Assembly: GCA_001661515.1 (NCBI GenBank)
Contig: LUVW01000010.1
Span: forward strand, 186,001-250,000
DNA length: 64,000 nt
Reading direction: 5' to 3'
Source: Capniomyces stellatus
Taxonomy: Eukaryota; Kickxellomycota; Harpellomycetes; Harpellales; Legeriomycetaceae
The notes below the pieces were generated by a model. That model saw only the letters and a list, made by a program, of their open reading frames with translations. It had not been told where the DNA came from and made no database searches. Positions 23,429 to 35,680 of the stretch are shown here, in pieces. Numbering within the stretch: position 1 is the first letter of the stretch; every line of letters begins with the position of its first letter. Made by a program: the position numbers and the translations under genes.

Positions 23429-24992
23429 CTATGCGGTACAAAACGCAGTGTATGTGAGCAGTGAATCCGAACCGCTCTCCAAATTAAATGGAGTGTTTGA
23501 AGGAATAAAGTACACAAATCCTTCCTTGAGATCCTGTTCTTTTCCAAAATCTGATATCTTTCCGCATCCCTTGGCAACAATCAAAATGGATGGTCCGTTA
23601 ATGGTCAAACTTTCTTCGCAGTTGCTTGGTAGATCTGATTTCACAACAGCAAACTCGTCAATTGGTGGGTTGTAGAGCTTTGAGAACTTTGATGGCTGAT
23701 CTTGAGATGTGTTTCTCCATAATGTTTCCTTTGTAACCTTAGATTCGCTTGAACCATAATCATATGTCAACATATCCACTAGTACATCCACATCTCTGAA
23801 CTTTGGTGTCAAGCCCGCACGGACTACGTTGTCGCTTGTCGCCATACACTCGATACAGTCTACAGATGTGTTATTTTTCAAGTATACATTATACAAGTTA
23901 AATACAATTGTGTGTATTTGCTCGAATCCAGCCAAAACAGTAGCAACACAAAGCACATGTTGTGCACGCTTTATAAACAAAATCAAACAAAGTGATGGTT
24001 AGTCAAAGCAGAGAGCACTTACCGCCAGAGATGTATGCATGAGGCTCATTGGGTCCCATGAAAAACGCCTCTCCTGGCTCCAAGTTCATTACATTTAAAA
24101 AGAACAGGCAGAATACTCCTACGTCACCCGGGTACTGTTCGTTTAGTCTGTGTATCAGCTCTGGAATCGAGCCTACTTCCTTTGGTTCTAAGCTGGTGCT
24201 TGATAGCAACTCGCTGATTGCCATCTTCACATCGCTAGGGTCGCTCTTCATCAATGCCTCAAAGGCCTGTTTTAAACACTCCTTCTTGTTTGCCTCGCTG
24301 GTGTTGTTGCTTCCCAGTGCTGCTATAAATCTCTCTGAACACTCTTTTCCAACCAGGTTATAGAACGCTGGGTATTTGTTTAAAAACCCGGCTATTTCCT
24401 CCAAAGGTCTGAATCCAGACATTGCCTCGAATTTTGTTAGTGCAATCGACATTTCTGGCTTGTGATTAGGATCCTTGTACAAATCTGGCCTCTTTGTGCT
24501 CAGCACACGTGCCAATTCCTTGTCTGGGTGCGCCTGAATAGACAACGCTGTGCCTATTGACAGGACCTTGAACAAGAAGGGCAATTCCTTGCTGAACTTT
24601 TCTGCCACTGAGCTCCCTAATGCCTTGACTGGATTTTGCTCAATGTACTCTTTGAGTGTCAGATCCTTGTCGTCATATATAGTCGAATTGCCACTAGGAT
24701 GGGTTCCCATCCACAACTATTTTTTTTATTTAGACGTTGAAAGATATTATTAGTTAGAGCAAGGGGTATAATTAGATTCAGTAAGCCGCACTCCCCTTAA
24801 ACCATTGCCGTGCCTATCACCCTCTTATCTATTTATCTTATTGACACTCACCTCGGCGTAATGTACATTGTTGTCGACAACTCTGCTTGGGTCTGAGCCG
24901 ATATACTGCGACACTTTACTACTCTTTCCAACTTTTCCCCAGTGGTAATCTTTTGCGGCGCACGATAATCTTCTAATCTCTGACACTGTCAT
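23429..24992 (-). CDS. PMI40: Mannose-6-phosphate isomerase, type I
   Basis: Zinc enzyme interconverting fructose-6-phosphate and mannose-6-phosphate, feeding GDP-mannose for glycosylation and cell-wall mannan; cytosolic. My model: exons 24992-24852, 24716-24023, 23859-23429, all in phase, 421 aa (family about 420-440). Signature blocks: YHWGKVGKSSKV; YAE/LWMGTHPSG joined across intron 1; QAHPDKELA with zinc ligands Q108 and H110; NHKPEM with E135; GPNEPHAYISG/D joined across intron 2; then CIECMATSDNVVRAGLTPK. By alignment with the Candida enzyme these match Q111, H113, E138 and H285. Start is the first ATG (MTVSEIRRL). No defect seen. Confidence 0.96.
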
Positions 24993-26927
24993 TTTTAATA
25001 TAAATCCCAAATAAATGCAACACGAAATAATGAAAGTTGATTTCAATAAAAAAAAAATAAGAAATAATGATAGTTGAAGAATGAAACGCTGTTGGGCTGG
25101 CTGTTTTGGATGTGTACTTTAGGGCCACTTAAATAATGCGAGGTCAATAGCTTTTGTCTTTTTTGGCGCTCTTTTTTAATTACAAATAATCACCAAAAAT
25201 TGTTCTAAAATAAAACGAAACCTAATTTTAGCTTCACGTCCCTTCAACGATTATCAACTCGACAATAGGCTCAAGTATGACCACGATGATCTTGACTATC
25301 TATCCCAGCTAATTGCCCTTTGTCTTTTTTTTTTTTCACCAAGACCTTCACTTTCAGCACCATTTTATTTTTCTTGCTTTCTTTGCTTTTGATTACTTCA
25401 GCACCATTCAAATGCTTTCTGCATTACCTAAGCCAGAATTTATGACAAATAGAATTGACAGTTGGTAAATCAAAAATCTATAATTTCTTTATTTTTACCA
25501 CCTTTGGCAAATGCTAAGATCCTATTATTAGTCACAAAGACTGATGATTTTGCAAATTGAATTTGATTAACTTGTACACGAATAACAAATGGGCTTGTTT
25601 TATACTCTCAACTTAACCCTCAATTTTCCACTGCTTTTTTTTTCTCCTTCCAACTCTTTTCTTTGCTCAACTCAAAGCTCAAAGCTGTTTGATAATTCCT
25701 GACACTTTGCATTTCAGTAAATCTCCCATTTTCCTAACTCCAATCATGTGATTGGATCTGTTTAGAGCCAATCTAAGCCAGCTGTTGGCTATTCTGTTCG
25801 CTTTATTTTTAATTACATAACACTGCCCAAATAAAGCAGAAACGCTTGGCTTATTTTTTGCTGTAAAAAGCTTGACATTTCCGGCTTTAACCCACAACAA
25901 ACATTTCCACTCGGATCATCCTCATCGCATCAACCCACTCCACTCTCTCAAGACTTATAAATAGCCGTTATGTGTCTCCTACATCCCGTAACACCGAAGC
26001 GCCTATACTACTAGTTTTGGTTTATTGATGAGATTTGAGGGCTTAACTACACTTGCTCTGCCGATCTGCCTAAGGTGGTTTCTGTTTTAACTTTTTGAAC
26101 AGCCCTTAAGCCAGAATATATATATTTTCCGCATTTTTACCGAGCTCTGGTTTTTTGAAATGACTTTAGCTTGAGTCAGTAGTGTTGTACTTGAACATAA
26201 AGCCAAAATAAAACAGCTTTTTACTCTGATTTTTTTGCTCTTTACTTTTTATCTTCTCTAACGCATTGGTTTAGCAAATGTGTGGCGGGTAAACGAGCTT
26301 TTTCAAGTTTCCAATCGCCTATATAAAATAGGTTTACTTTCAAACCAAAGCCGTCTTTTCAAAAAAAATAATAAAAATCGTATTTTTAAATTGCAAAAAT
26401 TACATTAGACCTTATTGGCGTGTTTCTGAGCATCGCTAAATTTTGAACCAATTTTTACCTGCCAACCGATATTTGGATTTATAGTTTACTAGGCTTTTGA
26501 TAGATGTGCTGAAGCTCTTAAATCGTTCTAATTGGCCCTGCTAAGAGATTTCTTAAGCAATTTTTCTTACTTTTATGGTAAACTGCCAAGGTAATCCCAG
26601 CAAAGTGATTTTTGAAAAACCGTTCATTTCTGTTTTCAAAGCTCACCTCTACCACAAAAAAAAAATTCAACAAAACAAAGCCAAAACGAACGACTAAAAA
26701 GCCTTAAAATCAAGTTGAACGATAAAAGTTATGGAAAAAAAAAAGTCAACAAACAAGCATTTTTTTTAAAAAAAAAAAAAAGCGGTGGAAAGTGCAAACA
26801 CAACCAAAAAAAGCAGAATAACAAGTAAACAAATTTGGAATCAACATTATTCAAAAACATAAATTTGACACCTTTACTTTACCATCGAGCCCCATCGATT
26901 GCAAACTATTTACAGCAACAACCGAAA
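24993..26927. other. Divergent promoter region, PMI40 / GOT1
   Basis: Nearly 2 kb, AT-rich, with many A- and T-runs, including a T8/A14 inverted run near 26759-26781 and one TTTTTACCACCTTT core near 25492. A minus-strand frame at 25679-25900 lacks protein-like features. No RNA gene recognised. Confidence 0.55.
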
Positions 26928-27978
26928 ATGTTTCTTACAGACACCCAGAGTAAGTCGAGGCCGTTCTTACCAAAATAGCACACAATTAATTGCTCTTCAT
27001 TACAATTAAAAACAAAATTCATAAACTTGCTGCTCTGGAAATTGAGAGCACCTTGCTTGTTTAAAACGCCAGACAATCGTATCTGGGTTGATTCAACAAT
27101 TCCGACGGCATACTACTTGTACAGGTTCGATTGGTTTGTGTGTGTATTATTTCTGCTTTTGGTGCGGAATAGTTTTAACCAGATTATAATGTCTTGAATG
27201 TGTTTATTAGAGATTGGGGTGGCTTTGTCTGCCTTTGGATCAATATTGATAGTTCTGGGAGTATTGTTAATGTTTGATGCTGGATTAATCGCTATTGGAA
27301 ATGTAAGCTACATCAGTATAATTGAAGTCGCTCAAAGCCAAGAAATGAATGCACAAATTCCTTTTTACGCTATTGAACTAACATTCGTTTGCTCTTACCT
27401 GCTGTTTGCTACTCTCTTTGGCTAAATCATAGATTTTATTTATTCTTGGAGTTCCCTTGATTATTGGGATTCATAAAACAATGGTCTTTTTTTCAAGAAA
27501 AAACAAAATCAGAGGTTCCATCTGTTTCTTTTTGGGATTTTTGCTGATATTTATAAAATATACAATCACGGGGATGCTTTTAGAGGCATTCGGATTTATC
27601 AATCTATTTGGGTACGCTTCACCTCTTTATTGCCTTTTTCTTCCTACCTACAGTTGAGCTATTTACCTTTTATATCGCAAAACATGGTAACACCACTAAT
27701 ATCTCCAACATCCATTTCCACTTTAGAAACTTTTTCCCGCTAGCCATCAGCTTTTTACAAAGGGTTCCCATAATCGGTGGTGTGTTTAGACTTCCAATAC
27801 TCCGACAGGTAAGATATATTTGGGCACCACAACGCTACGCTTGGTTATTTCCACGCCTCCACTCTGTTTTAAAGTACTAAAAATGTGATTGAGAATAAAT
27901 AAATGATAAGCGTATGTTTCTGTTTGTGCTGTAGCTTGCAGATAGACTTTCCGACAGTTCTGGCCGGTACCCGGTTTA
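26928..27978 (+). CDS. GOT1: Golgi transport protein 1 (GOT1/SFT2 family)
   Basis: Small tetraspanning membrane protein of ER-Golgi vesicles that supports vesicle fusion. My model: exons 26928-26949, 27211-27302, 27433-27611, 27727-27808, 27934-27978, giving 139 aa (yeast Got1 is 138). Seen: start MFLTDTQKIGVALSAFG; first hairpin ILIVLGVLLMFDAGLIAIGN; second segment ILFILGVPLIIGIHKTM; then GFLLIFIKYTITGMLLEAFG, NFFPLAISFLQRVPIIGG and the short polar tail LADRLSDSSGRYPV. Residues split by each intron rejoin to the family consensus (QK/IGV, IGN/ILF, LFG/NFFP). The last exon is only 45 nt; its choice rests on the match to the usual C-terminus. Confidence 0.93.
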
Positions 27979-28584
27979 ATGGCGCCTTTTTAATTAGTCC
28001 CATTTTACTCGCTGGCTGCCCATTTCGCAATTGAATCGTATTTATTGTAAAATTACGTTTAACTATACACATTCTAAAGTATAATTATGTTTATATTCTT
28101 GCCCCTGTCTATGTCTATTATTCGACCAACTTCCAACACTTAATATATATCATATATAAACATCAAATGTAATCGTGGAGGGGACGTGTTGGAAAAATGA
28201 AAAAGTAAAAACACATAAAGTCAGGCTGTTGAACGTTTATTACGTTTAAAATCATCTTTGACTAAATGATTCCAGCTTGATGCAGGTGATTTATTGCTAT
28301 TCATTTGCTAATTCTATATACATTCTTTGTTATTATTTTTCAAAATAGCCTTTTATATAGTCCGATCATTTTTTTCTGAATTGCTTTTGTTTCTAATGCG
28401 ATTTATTTTATTTTTTCTTTCATTGATTTTATTTGCTGAAACTGGCACAGAATAACGAGACAAAATACCTTTACCGTTTTTGTTCCTAAATAGATCCTTC
28501 AAAAGTATTTTTTTTTGAATATAATCTGTTTTTCAGAATAAAACCCCATCAGCTATCCAAGTACTTTGGTGGTACGCAACGACA
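27979..28584. other. Intergenic, GOT1 3' side and promoter of the TPR-like gene
   Basis: Tandem genes. The 16-mer TACCGTTTTTGTTCCT lies at 28472-28487, about 100 bp before the downstream start, and is identical to one upstream of HIR3. Otherwise AT-rich with no gene. Confidence 0.5.
28472..28487 (+). promoter_or_regulatory. 16-mer shared with the HIR3 promoter
   Basis: TACCGTTTTTGTTCCT is found exactly at 17662-17677 and here. Both copies are within about 115 bp of a predicted start codon. In this gene the motif reads in the sense direction; at HIR3 it reads antisense. Function is inferred only. Confidence 0.3.
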
Positions 28585-30754
28585 ATGTCGCCCAAAAACA
28601 ACAAAAGAGTGTCCGAATTTGCTGAGTCTAGCAATAACACTGAATCTAGCACTGAAGAGCTTGGAACCTCAATACGTTACAAGAAACAAAAGTTGGAAAA
28701 TGAGCATTCTCAGAACTGTGTTGATAATGAATGCGAAGGTTGCGGATTGGGAGAGATTACTTTTGATGAAATGTTACTGAATAGCTCTGCAAGCGATATT
28801 TTCAAGTTGGCGGTGACTGAATCAAAAAAGAACATTGGCGACGATAATGATCTGATAGCGACAAGGCTGTACGAAACAGCGATAAATAAGTACGCTGGTA
28901 TGTGGGACTCGGAGTACAGCACCTCGATTAATGGATCGGTGGGATTAGAAAAAGAAATCAAAGTGAACGATGACTTATTGGAAAATAAAGAATTTGATGA
29001 AAGGGTGGATTTGGGGCTTCAGTACACTAGCAGTTTGCTTTCAGCGGCAGAGTATATCAAATTCCAAGGCTATGCGTTAAAGGCACTTGAAATTGCCGAG
29101 CTTGTCCAAAAATTAATCGATGGATCCAAAATACCACCTTCTGTCACTGATTCAGAACCATCAGTGAGCAGAATATCAAAGTCAAAGGCGAGGATACTTT
29201 CATTTAAAGCTAAGGCTGTGTTACTATCGCAGATACTAGATAGCAAATATTGGTCGGAGAAAAACGACTATTATGAATCAGAGGAGGAAGACAACGATGA
29301 TGTCGAAGTTGAGGAGCCAGACAAGTTGGTTTTTAAGGAGGGCGAGGACTTGGTTGAGTTCAATATTCCTGATATAGAAGGTATTTCTGTTTCCTGGGAG
29401 AAAGGAGCCAACAATAAATTTGGAAAGGAATTGCTTGATCACCTATCAGCACTACTTCCATCAGTCTTGGTAAGTGAACTACTAACTAGCTCAACGGAAA
29501 CATCGGTGCGCAATTTAGCCCACGTATATAACATAAGACAATGTGTATGTTTTGACTATAAACTGCTTGCACTCTACCATTGAAACATCGATAGAAGTTG
29601 AGTAACGCAGGTGCAGATTTGGCAGTACTAGAGGTTATCGTTGACTTGGCAGAGAGTTCAATCAGATATACCGAACTTCACCCGGATGTTAAGCCAGGTA
29701 ATTCCTAAAACTAGTTCAACAGAAAATAATAAATTATAATAAACATTTGTTACCAAGATTCAAATACACCGACTTGGTGCTTTTATTCTTGTGGATGTGT
29801 AATCATCGGCCCAATACTGTATCATTACTGGCTCAATACTGGATCATCACTGGCTCATCACTGGCTCAACACTACCAAATGGTTAGGAATAAATAATTGG
29901 TATATCCCGACTATAAAACTATACTAACGGGATGTCTCATGTTGATCATATAATATAGAGCTAAAGATAAGACTGTGCGAAGTTGCTGGATCCTTTATTT
30001 ATCAATGGGTGAAGTTTTGTGAAGATCAGTGCACTTTGTTGGGATCTACAGACAAAGTTGTTGCAGATGGAGCTGATAAATGCCCGGAGAAGATATCGAG
30101 TATTCTCGGGTTCGCCTTGGAGTTCAAGTACTTGTTCTCAAGAGCATCCATTGATGCTTTCCAGTTTGCAACTAATGAGGGCTTCAAGCCCTCGTTTGAT
30201 AAGGTAATAAGCTTTAGGATATTTGTGGTCTAAATTACACACCACCTGCATACCTGTGTTTATTTGATCTGCAAATGCGTGTGTTACCTGACTTTAAAGG
30301 CACTGGTTTGGGGCTGGAGCTAATGGAATGTAAATACTATCTATACTACCTGTTCTAAACAGTGCTACTATAGGCCTTCGATGTACCACCTGTACCAAAC
30401 AATGAGTTTGTACAAATCAAAAAGCGACAAGGGCTCTGAACACGCAAATACCACAAATAAGCTTGTTGACATTATGAAGCTTTTAGCAAAAGCAAAGCTA
30501 CTGGAGGTAAATGTGATTAGCTATGACAAAGAGGATGACATTGTCGATGCTCTTGACACTGCAGTCCGATATCTTAAGCGCGCTAGTGAACTAGCCCCAG
30601 GTAAAGTGAAAAAATAGTAGAACAAAACAATATATATATATACTCATTTTCTGCAACCGGTGCTATAATGTTTGTGGATTGCCTCATATATGCACAAATA
30701 GGTGATGAGTCTATAGTAGCCCAACTAAGGGACCTTGAAGATGGAACCGCTTAA
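28585..30754 (+). CDS. Uncharacterised TPR-like helical protein, acidic insert
   Basis: My model: exons 28585-29469, 29595-29697, 29959-30203, 30363-30600, 30702-30754, 507 aa, all in phase. The N-terminus is polar with a basic patch (RYKKQKLE) and a Cys/Gly motif (CEGCGLGEI, near residues 50-58). The rest is predicted amphipathic helix: SDIFKLAVTESKKN, ALKALEIAELVQKLI, RILSFKAKAVLLSQIL. An acidic loop YESEEEDNDDVEVEE lies near residue 230. The C-terminus ends TPR-like: ALDTAVRYLKRASELAPGD. Nuclear or cytosolic; no membrane or signal segment. Weak resemblance in layout to the Nro1/Ett1 translation-termination family, but I cannot confirm it. Intron 2 carries a short tandem repeat. Confidence 0.82.
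29807..29873. repeat. Imperfect ACTGGCTCA/ATCATC tandem repeat in an intron
   Basis: About five degenerate units of roughly 10-14 bp (…CAATACTG, ATCATTACTGGCTC, ATCACTGGCTC…) within intron 2 of the TPR-like gene. No coding role. Confidence 0.6.
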
Positions 30755-31183
30755 ACATACTTTGATTGACACCCCACCCCAGCACAACACGCGATAATTT
30801 TTGAACTTTTATAATTTCTTCGTGTTCCTTTTACTCTAATGTCATCATTATTGTTTTTATTTTGTTTTTATTTTGTTTCTTTTTAGTTTGTTTTTTATAA
30901 TATTAATATCAAGTATATTGGTTTAACAGAAGAAACGGTGCTTTAGTATAAAAAAAAGGGCTAAGACATATAACCACATTGGAGCTAGGACTTTTTTGCT
31001 AATATTGTCACGACTAAATGAGTCATAGCATGAAGCTTTGGCCGATCACTATTATTAAAAGTACAAAAAAAAATATTGTCATTAGCATAGTTTAAAGCTT
31101 GTTGTCTATCAGAATAACATATATTATCTTGGTAGCAATAGCGATTCGTAGTCCAACATGTAGTGAACTTTTGTACAAAATAG
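30755..31183. other. Convergent 3' intergenic region
   Basis: Lies between the TPR-like gene and the profilin stop codon. T-rich stretches (30850-30900) fit 3'-end signals. No gene seen. Confidence 0.5.
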
Positions 31184-31772
31184 TCAACTTACATAGCCAA
31201 CGCTGATTAAATAATCGCCGAGCTTCTCAACAACAGTAGTTGCTTGTCCAGGTTGGATGTGCTCCCCATACACTCCTATCAACACACAGCTGTTGGTTTT
31301 GACACAGATAATGCCCGAGTTTTCCTTCTTTCCGTAAACGCTACGTTCACTGCAGTTCAGGGCAATGTACTTAATCTTGTTTGCGTGGAGGCCGTTTGCA
31401 CGGATTGAAGATGGATCATTAAAAGCACCTAGGATGGCCTTGAATTCATCAGCTGAAATCTAGTAAAGTTATGTTGGGAAATGCATAGCAGTTAATTTTT
31501 GTGTACTTTTCTTTTCTAAAAAGTGTATACAGAGCCGCAAAAGTTATAAATTGCTCCCATTCACAGTGCAGATTTATGGCAATTGTGGTTTAATCGAGTA
31601 CAAAAGCGAGTATCCAACGTGCTGTCTTTATTTTATTTTTGATTAAAATACTATTTCTTACAGTAAAGCCTGATGTTGTGGCCCATGGCGATCCATCTAG
31701 CCCGTAGATTGCTGCCTCGCTGACATAGCCGGTTCCGACTAAATTATTGTCAACATATGTTTGCCAAGACAT
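31184..31772 (-). CDS. PFY1: Profilin
   Basis: Actin-monomer and poly-proline binding protein of the cortical cytoskeleton. My model: exon 31772-31662 and exon 31459-31184, in phase, 128 aa. The start MSWQTYVDNNLVGTGYVSEA is the classic profilin N-terminus (poly-proline site with W3 and Y6). The end EKLGDYLISVGY is the classic C-terminus. Middle landmarks: GLDGSPWATTSGF, FKAILGAFNDPSSIRANGL and CVLIGVYGEHIQPGQAT. Most fungal profilins stop right after GY (126 aa); here the frame adds V-S before TGA, and those codons read GTAAGT, a consensus donor, so a third exon that encodes only the stop is possible. Confidence 0.96.
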
Positions 31773-33447
31773 TTCTGATTCTATTTGTTAGATTGGCGAA
31801 TAAACAGTTTTAAAAACAATTCAGTGAAACGGATTCACGTACTGGTGCCAGGTAGTATATATGTATATAAATGTAGCCAAGTCAACGTTGAAGTTAGAGC
31901 TCGGCATAAAGTTTTTTACACAAAATAGTTTTAAATACTAGAATGATTTATATATCCCAACCTTATTTTATACCTGCAGTGCTTTGTTAGTTTATTAAAT
32001 TAGCAAAGTTAAGCCGAGTTTGACTTTTGTAGTTAATTTGTGCTATTTGTATTGTTTTTAATAATCGAGTCCAAACTCGAACCTTCTAGCATTTTATGCA
32101 TAAAACCTTGCCACTTTCTTGTATGGCCTAGATTTCAGTCATTGTTTAGTTATCGGCTCTCTATCGCTTCATTTATCTAGTTTTTTGCAGAAATTTGCCT
32201 AAAACTACAATACAAATGAGCGAGTTTGAAATTCACTGGCCAATGGTGATGTTTCTCTCATTAACTCATTTTAGTTTGTGTTTATGATTTTAGTACAACT
32301 CAATTCTACTTGGTTCTTTTTTTTCAATTTTTTTGTGGCAATCAAATTGCATATCAATTGATTGAGTTTGAAAACTGCCCAATAGTAGAAAGTTTTTTTT
32401 TTTTTGGAGTAATATTAATAAACATCTACACAGCCAGAGAAAATATGTGGTGTTGTGATATGATATAATGTGAGGTGATATAATGTGAGGTGATATAATG
32501 TGAGGTGATGTGAGGTGAGGCAAAGTGAGGCAAAGCAGGAAGAGTCTGCTCGTTTTTATCAAAATGGCCAAATGTACACTGTAAACATTCACTATAGATA
32601 TTGACACGATACTGATATAAGCGAGTATAAATACCAAAAGCAACTTGAAATAAAAATAAAAATAAAAAGAATCCCAAAAGTAGCACAATCAACCAAACCA
32701 AACTCAAATACACATTTGTACATACAGTTTGCTATGCAATACTCTCAATACCTCTTTTCTTCCTCCCCCTTCCTAATCACCATATTATCGCTTTGGTGGC
32801 AAAGTGTATTTTTTATAATAAGAAAGGACACTCCAAATTGTGTGGAGTTGTTGATGGATTACAAAAACAAATTACTACGATATGGGCACTTGAAAATGTT
32901 TACACAGTACGCGTGTAAATCTGTACAGTGAATGCTAGTATATGTAACTGTTCATCTTAACCACACTTTACATATTTCTAAGCTTCGTCTCCTGGTGCTT
33001 CCGCTGTTTTAAGACGGAAAAGAAAAGAGATGGTTCAACTTTATCAATATGCTCCTTACACGCTGTTATCAAAGTTATAGCGTTTGGGGAGCCTTAAAAA
33101 GAGCTTAGTTTTGGATTTATTAGGAGTATTGGACAAGTCCACCCATTTGATTTGACCTTGAAAACGATTCAGAATTTGGTATTGGACACTTTGCTTCATC
33201 TATTTTCGCTTTAAAAAAAAACTATTTCTTGGACTTTAAATTTTACTGGTAGGCTACAGATACTAAACGCAATAATGTAAAGAGCATACTATTTATTTGC
33301 ACTTCAAATCGATCAATTACACCATAGCAAAAATAAAAATAAAAAAAACAAAGAATCAATCTGGCTGAAAAGGATACATTGTCTACTTGGCTTGTTATTG
33401 CTAAAACGATCAGTATCAAGTAAATTCAACAGCGAACAGTATTTTAA
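31773..33447. other. Divergent promoter region, profilin / AIM24
   Basis: About 1.7 kb of AT-rich DNA. It contains a 15-bp tandem repeat (32461-32534, listed separately) and long A/T runs. Minus-strand frames at 32290-32713 cross the repeat and have no family features. No RNA gene recognised. Confidence 0.55.
32461..32534. repeat. 15-bp tandem repeat TGATATAATGTGAGG
   Basis: Three exact copies (32461-32505) followed by degenerate TGATGTGAGG and two TGAGGCAAAG-like units. Non-coding, midway between profilin and AIM24. Confidence 0.75.
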
Positions 33448-35166
33448 ATGTTTGCAATTCAAAGCAACAACAGTGTTAAATCTATTCTTCTAAGGCTTTA
33501 TGGACAAGGCGCTACAAGGAAGAGCCTGGGTATACCTTTACGATTTTACAACATCCAACCTGACACTTTAAAGAGCTCAAGCAATCTAAATGAAACGAGA
33601 GGAAGTATAAAGTCAACGATCGATCCGACACCATACCAGAACACAAATATAAATGGTAAGTAAAAGCCAGGTATAAACTGTGAGTTTTTATTTTAAATTG
33701 AAATTAAACTGCGAATCTTTGTAAAGAACCCACGATAAGTGTTGGATATAAATCCACAGCTCCGAATTTGACGGTTGTAAATATTGAGGCGAATTGGATC
33801 AAGTTGAATTGTTAAAAAGTAAAAGTAAATCATTTAGAACCTGAAATCAAATCCTCCAGCTACGGCAAGATTACTAGTGGTACGCCCCTTTTTTATTGTA
33901 AAAACGACTTTGTCTGTGTATGTTTATATATGTTTTTTGTGTTTTATCTTTTTTACCAAGATTTGCTTGAATTGATTTTTAATAGGATTAAATGCATTGA
34001 TCGATGGAAATAGCAAGCCACCTATAGTCGATCCTAGCTTTGAGCGCCTGGAATCGAGTTTTGGTAAGTTTGATGCATGAGAAATCTGTATAGCTGTGTA
34101 TTACACATGGATACACACATATACAGCAACTGTAGCGTAAATGGGCGCATAGGCCGTTTACTATGCACAATTTGGTGTATATTTTGACAAAGAGTATCTG
34201 CACATACGCCTCCGTTATCATTGTCAACTGAACTAAACTGGCAATTGGTGGTTCAATATTATAGGTTCGCTGATATTAACAAGACTGCCAGCTTACTCAA
34301 AGTTGTTTGTAGTTGGAGGAGATGTTGTTGGAAAGTCAACTAGTACGGAACTAAAACGAGTTTCTAATGGAACGATAATAAACTCGATTTTTCAATCGAT
34401 GTTTGGCCGCAAAGCATTTATTAACCAGATTTGGACTTCAGGAGAAAGCGGCGATGTCTTGTTCTCACCTTTCCAAAATGGGGACATAACCTCAATCAAG
34501 TTAAACGGGTCGATTGATTATTTTATCAAAAAAAGCTCGGTTTTGGCCTACACGCCCTTTTTGAAAATCAAATCTATACTTGGACTGTCTTCCGGATTAG
34601 GAAGCGGAGTACTCAGATTTGACCAGGTTTCTGGAAAAGGGACTGTTATACTCACATCGGTTGGTGGCCTGCATAGACTGAACCTAAAAGAGGGCGAGGA
34701 GTATTTGGTTAATTCGAACTACGTAGTTGCATGGGACAGCCAGATAAAAGCACACAAAGATGAGCAAGAGCCTGTTATTAGAAAACCTTGGCAGTTTAGG
34801 AAGCTTAAAGCCGGGAATCACTCTAGCCTCACTAGCGCCGAGATTATAATTGACCATACAAATGCCCAAGCGACTAAGCTGGCCCCCAAACCACTGTACG
34901 TCAGGGCAGCAAAGTACTTGGTATTATCTGTCCAAAATGCACTGAAATCTCTGGCTCTAGCCACGAAGGCTGTTGCTCAGTCTCTAGGCATATATTTTGT
35001 TGATATCTTCAGGTTTGGCTGGTGGAAGCTACTCAGAGTCGGCAAAAGAGGGATTAACTCTGAAATTCTTTATAAAATCAGTGGCCCTGGAAATGTCTAC
35101 TTATCTTCAAGATCTTCAAAAACATTTCCAGCCATAGTTAAAAAATCTCTCGGCAGCAGCAACTGA
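33448..35166 (+). CDS. AIM24: AIM24 family mitochondrial protein
   Basis: Inner-membrane-associated protein linked in yeast to MICOS integrity and respiratory-chain assembly. My model: exons 33448-33655, 33838-33879, 33986-34063, 34265-35166, all phase 1 junctions, 409 aa. The first 35 residues are basic, Ser/Leu-rich and lack acids (SILLRLYGQGATRKSLG), as expected for a mitochondrial presequence. The AIM24 core starts at RLPAYSKLFVVGGDVVGKST and includes GRKAFINQIWTSGESGDVL, GVLRFDQVSGKGTVILTSVG, LHRLNLKEGEEYLVNSNYVV and AWDSQIKA. A second part near the end (RFGWWKLLRVGKRGINSEI) and the closing GPGNVYLSSRSSKTF also fit the family. The 42-nt exon 2 is supported by phase and splice sites only. 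Confidence 0.9.
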
Positions 35167-35680
35167 TGGACATCATTAGAGACCAAACTATTTGAAAGAT
35201 ATGCCATAAGCTAAAATATTTTTTAATCTCAATATACTTAAATCAGCACCTACATGCATTGATGACACCGATACTAATCTATATAAATGGTACAGATTCA
35301 ATTCAGCGTACTTGATAAATAAATGGTTTAAAACTTGGACTTGTTACAGTTTGATGTTTTTCAAACACAAAGTTTTGGATTTAAAGCAATAGTACTTTAT
35401 ATAAACAAACTGGTATATGAGTTTGTGGCTGCATCTTTTGGTTTGATTTGTTTGGACTGTGTAAAACAAGCTATAAGCTAGCAAGCAAAGAACAGACATG
35501 ACCACCATCAATTACAGAGCTTAATTGTCTATTAAAGCCTCAAGCATTTATTTAAAAAAAAAAGTCCAAAAAAAAAATGCAAAAAATCATAAAAAAACTA
35601 TAAAAAAGGGGTGGAGACAGGGTAAGATAAACTCTTAAGGTCTTGTCAAAAAAAAAACTACTCAAAGCTTACACAGGAAT
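35167..35680. other. Convergent 3' intergenic region
   Basis: Between AIM24 and the LPMO-like gene stop codons. Several A-runs at 35550-35600. No gene seen. Confidence 0.5.

Noticed and set aside
26021..26225. Possible box C/D snoRNA (TGATGAG with a later CTGA)
   Set aside because: The boxes are about 200 nt apart with no terminal stem, outside the normal box C/D size.
32064..32084. Minus-strand B-box-like GGTTCGAGTTTGGACTC
   Set aside because: B box lacks the conserved CC, and no tRNA cloverleaf can be drawn around it.
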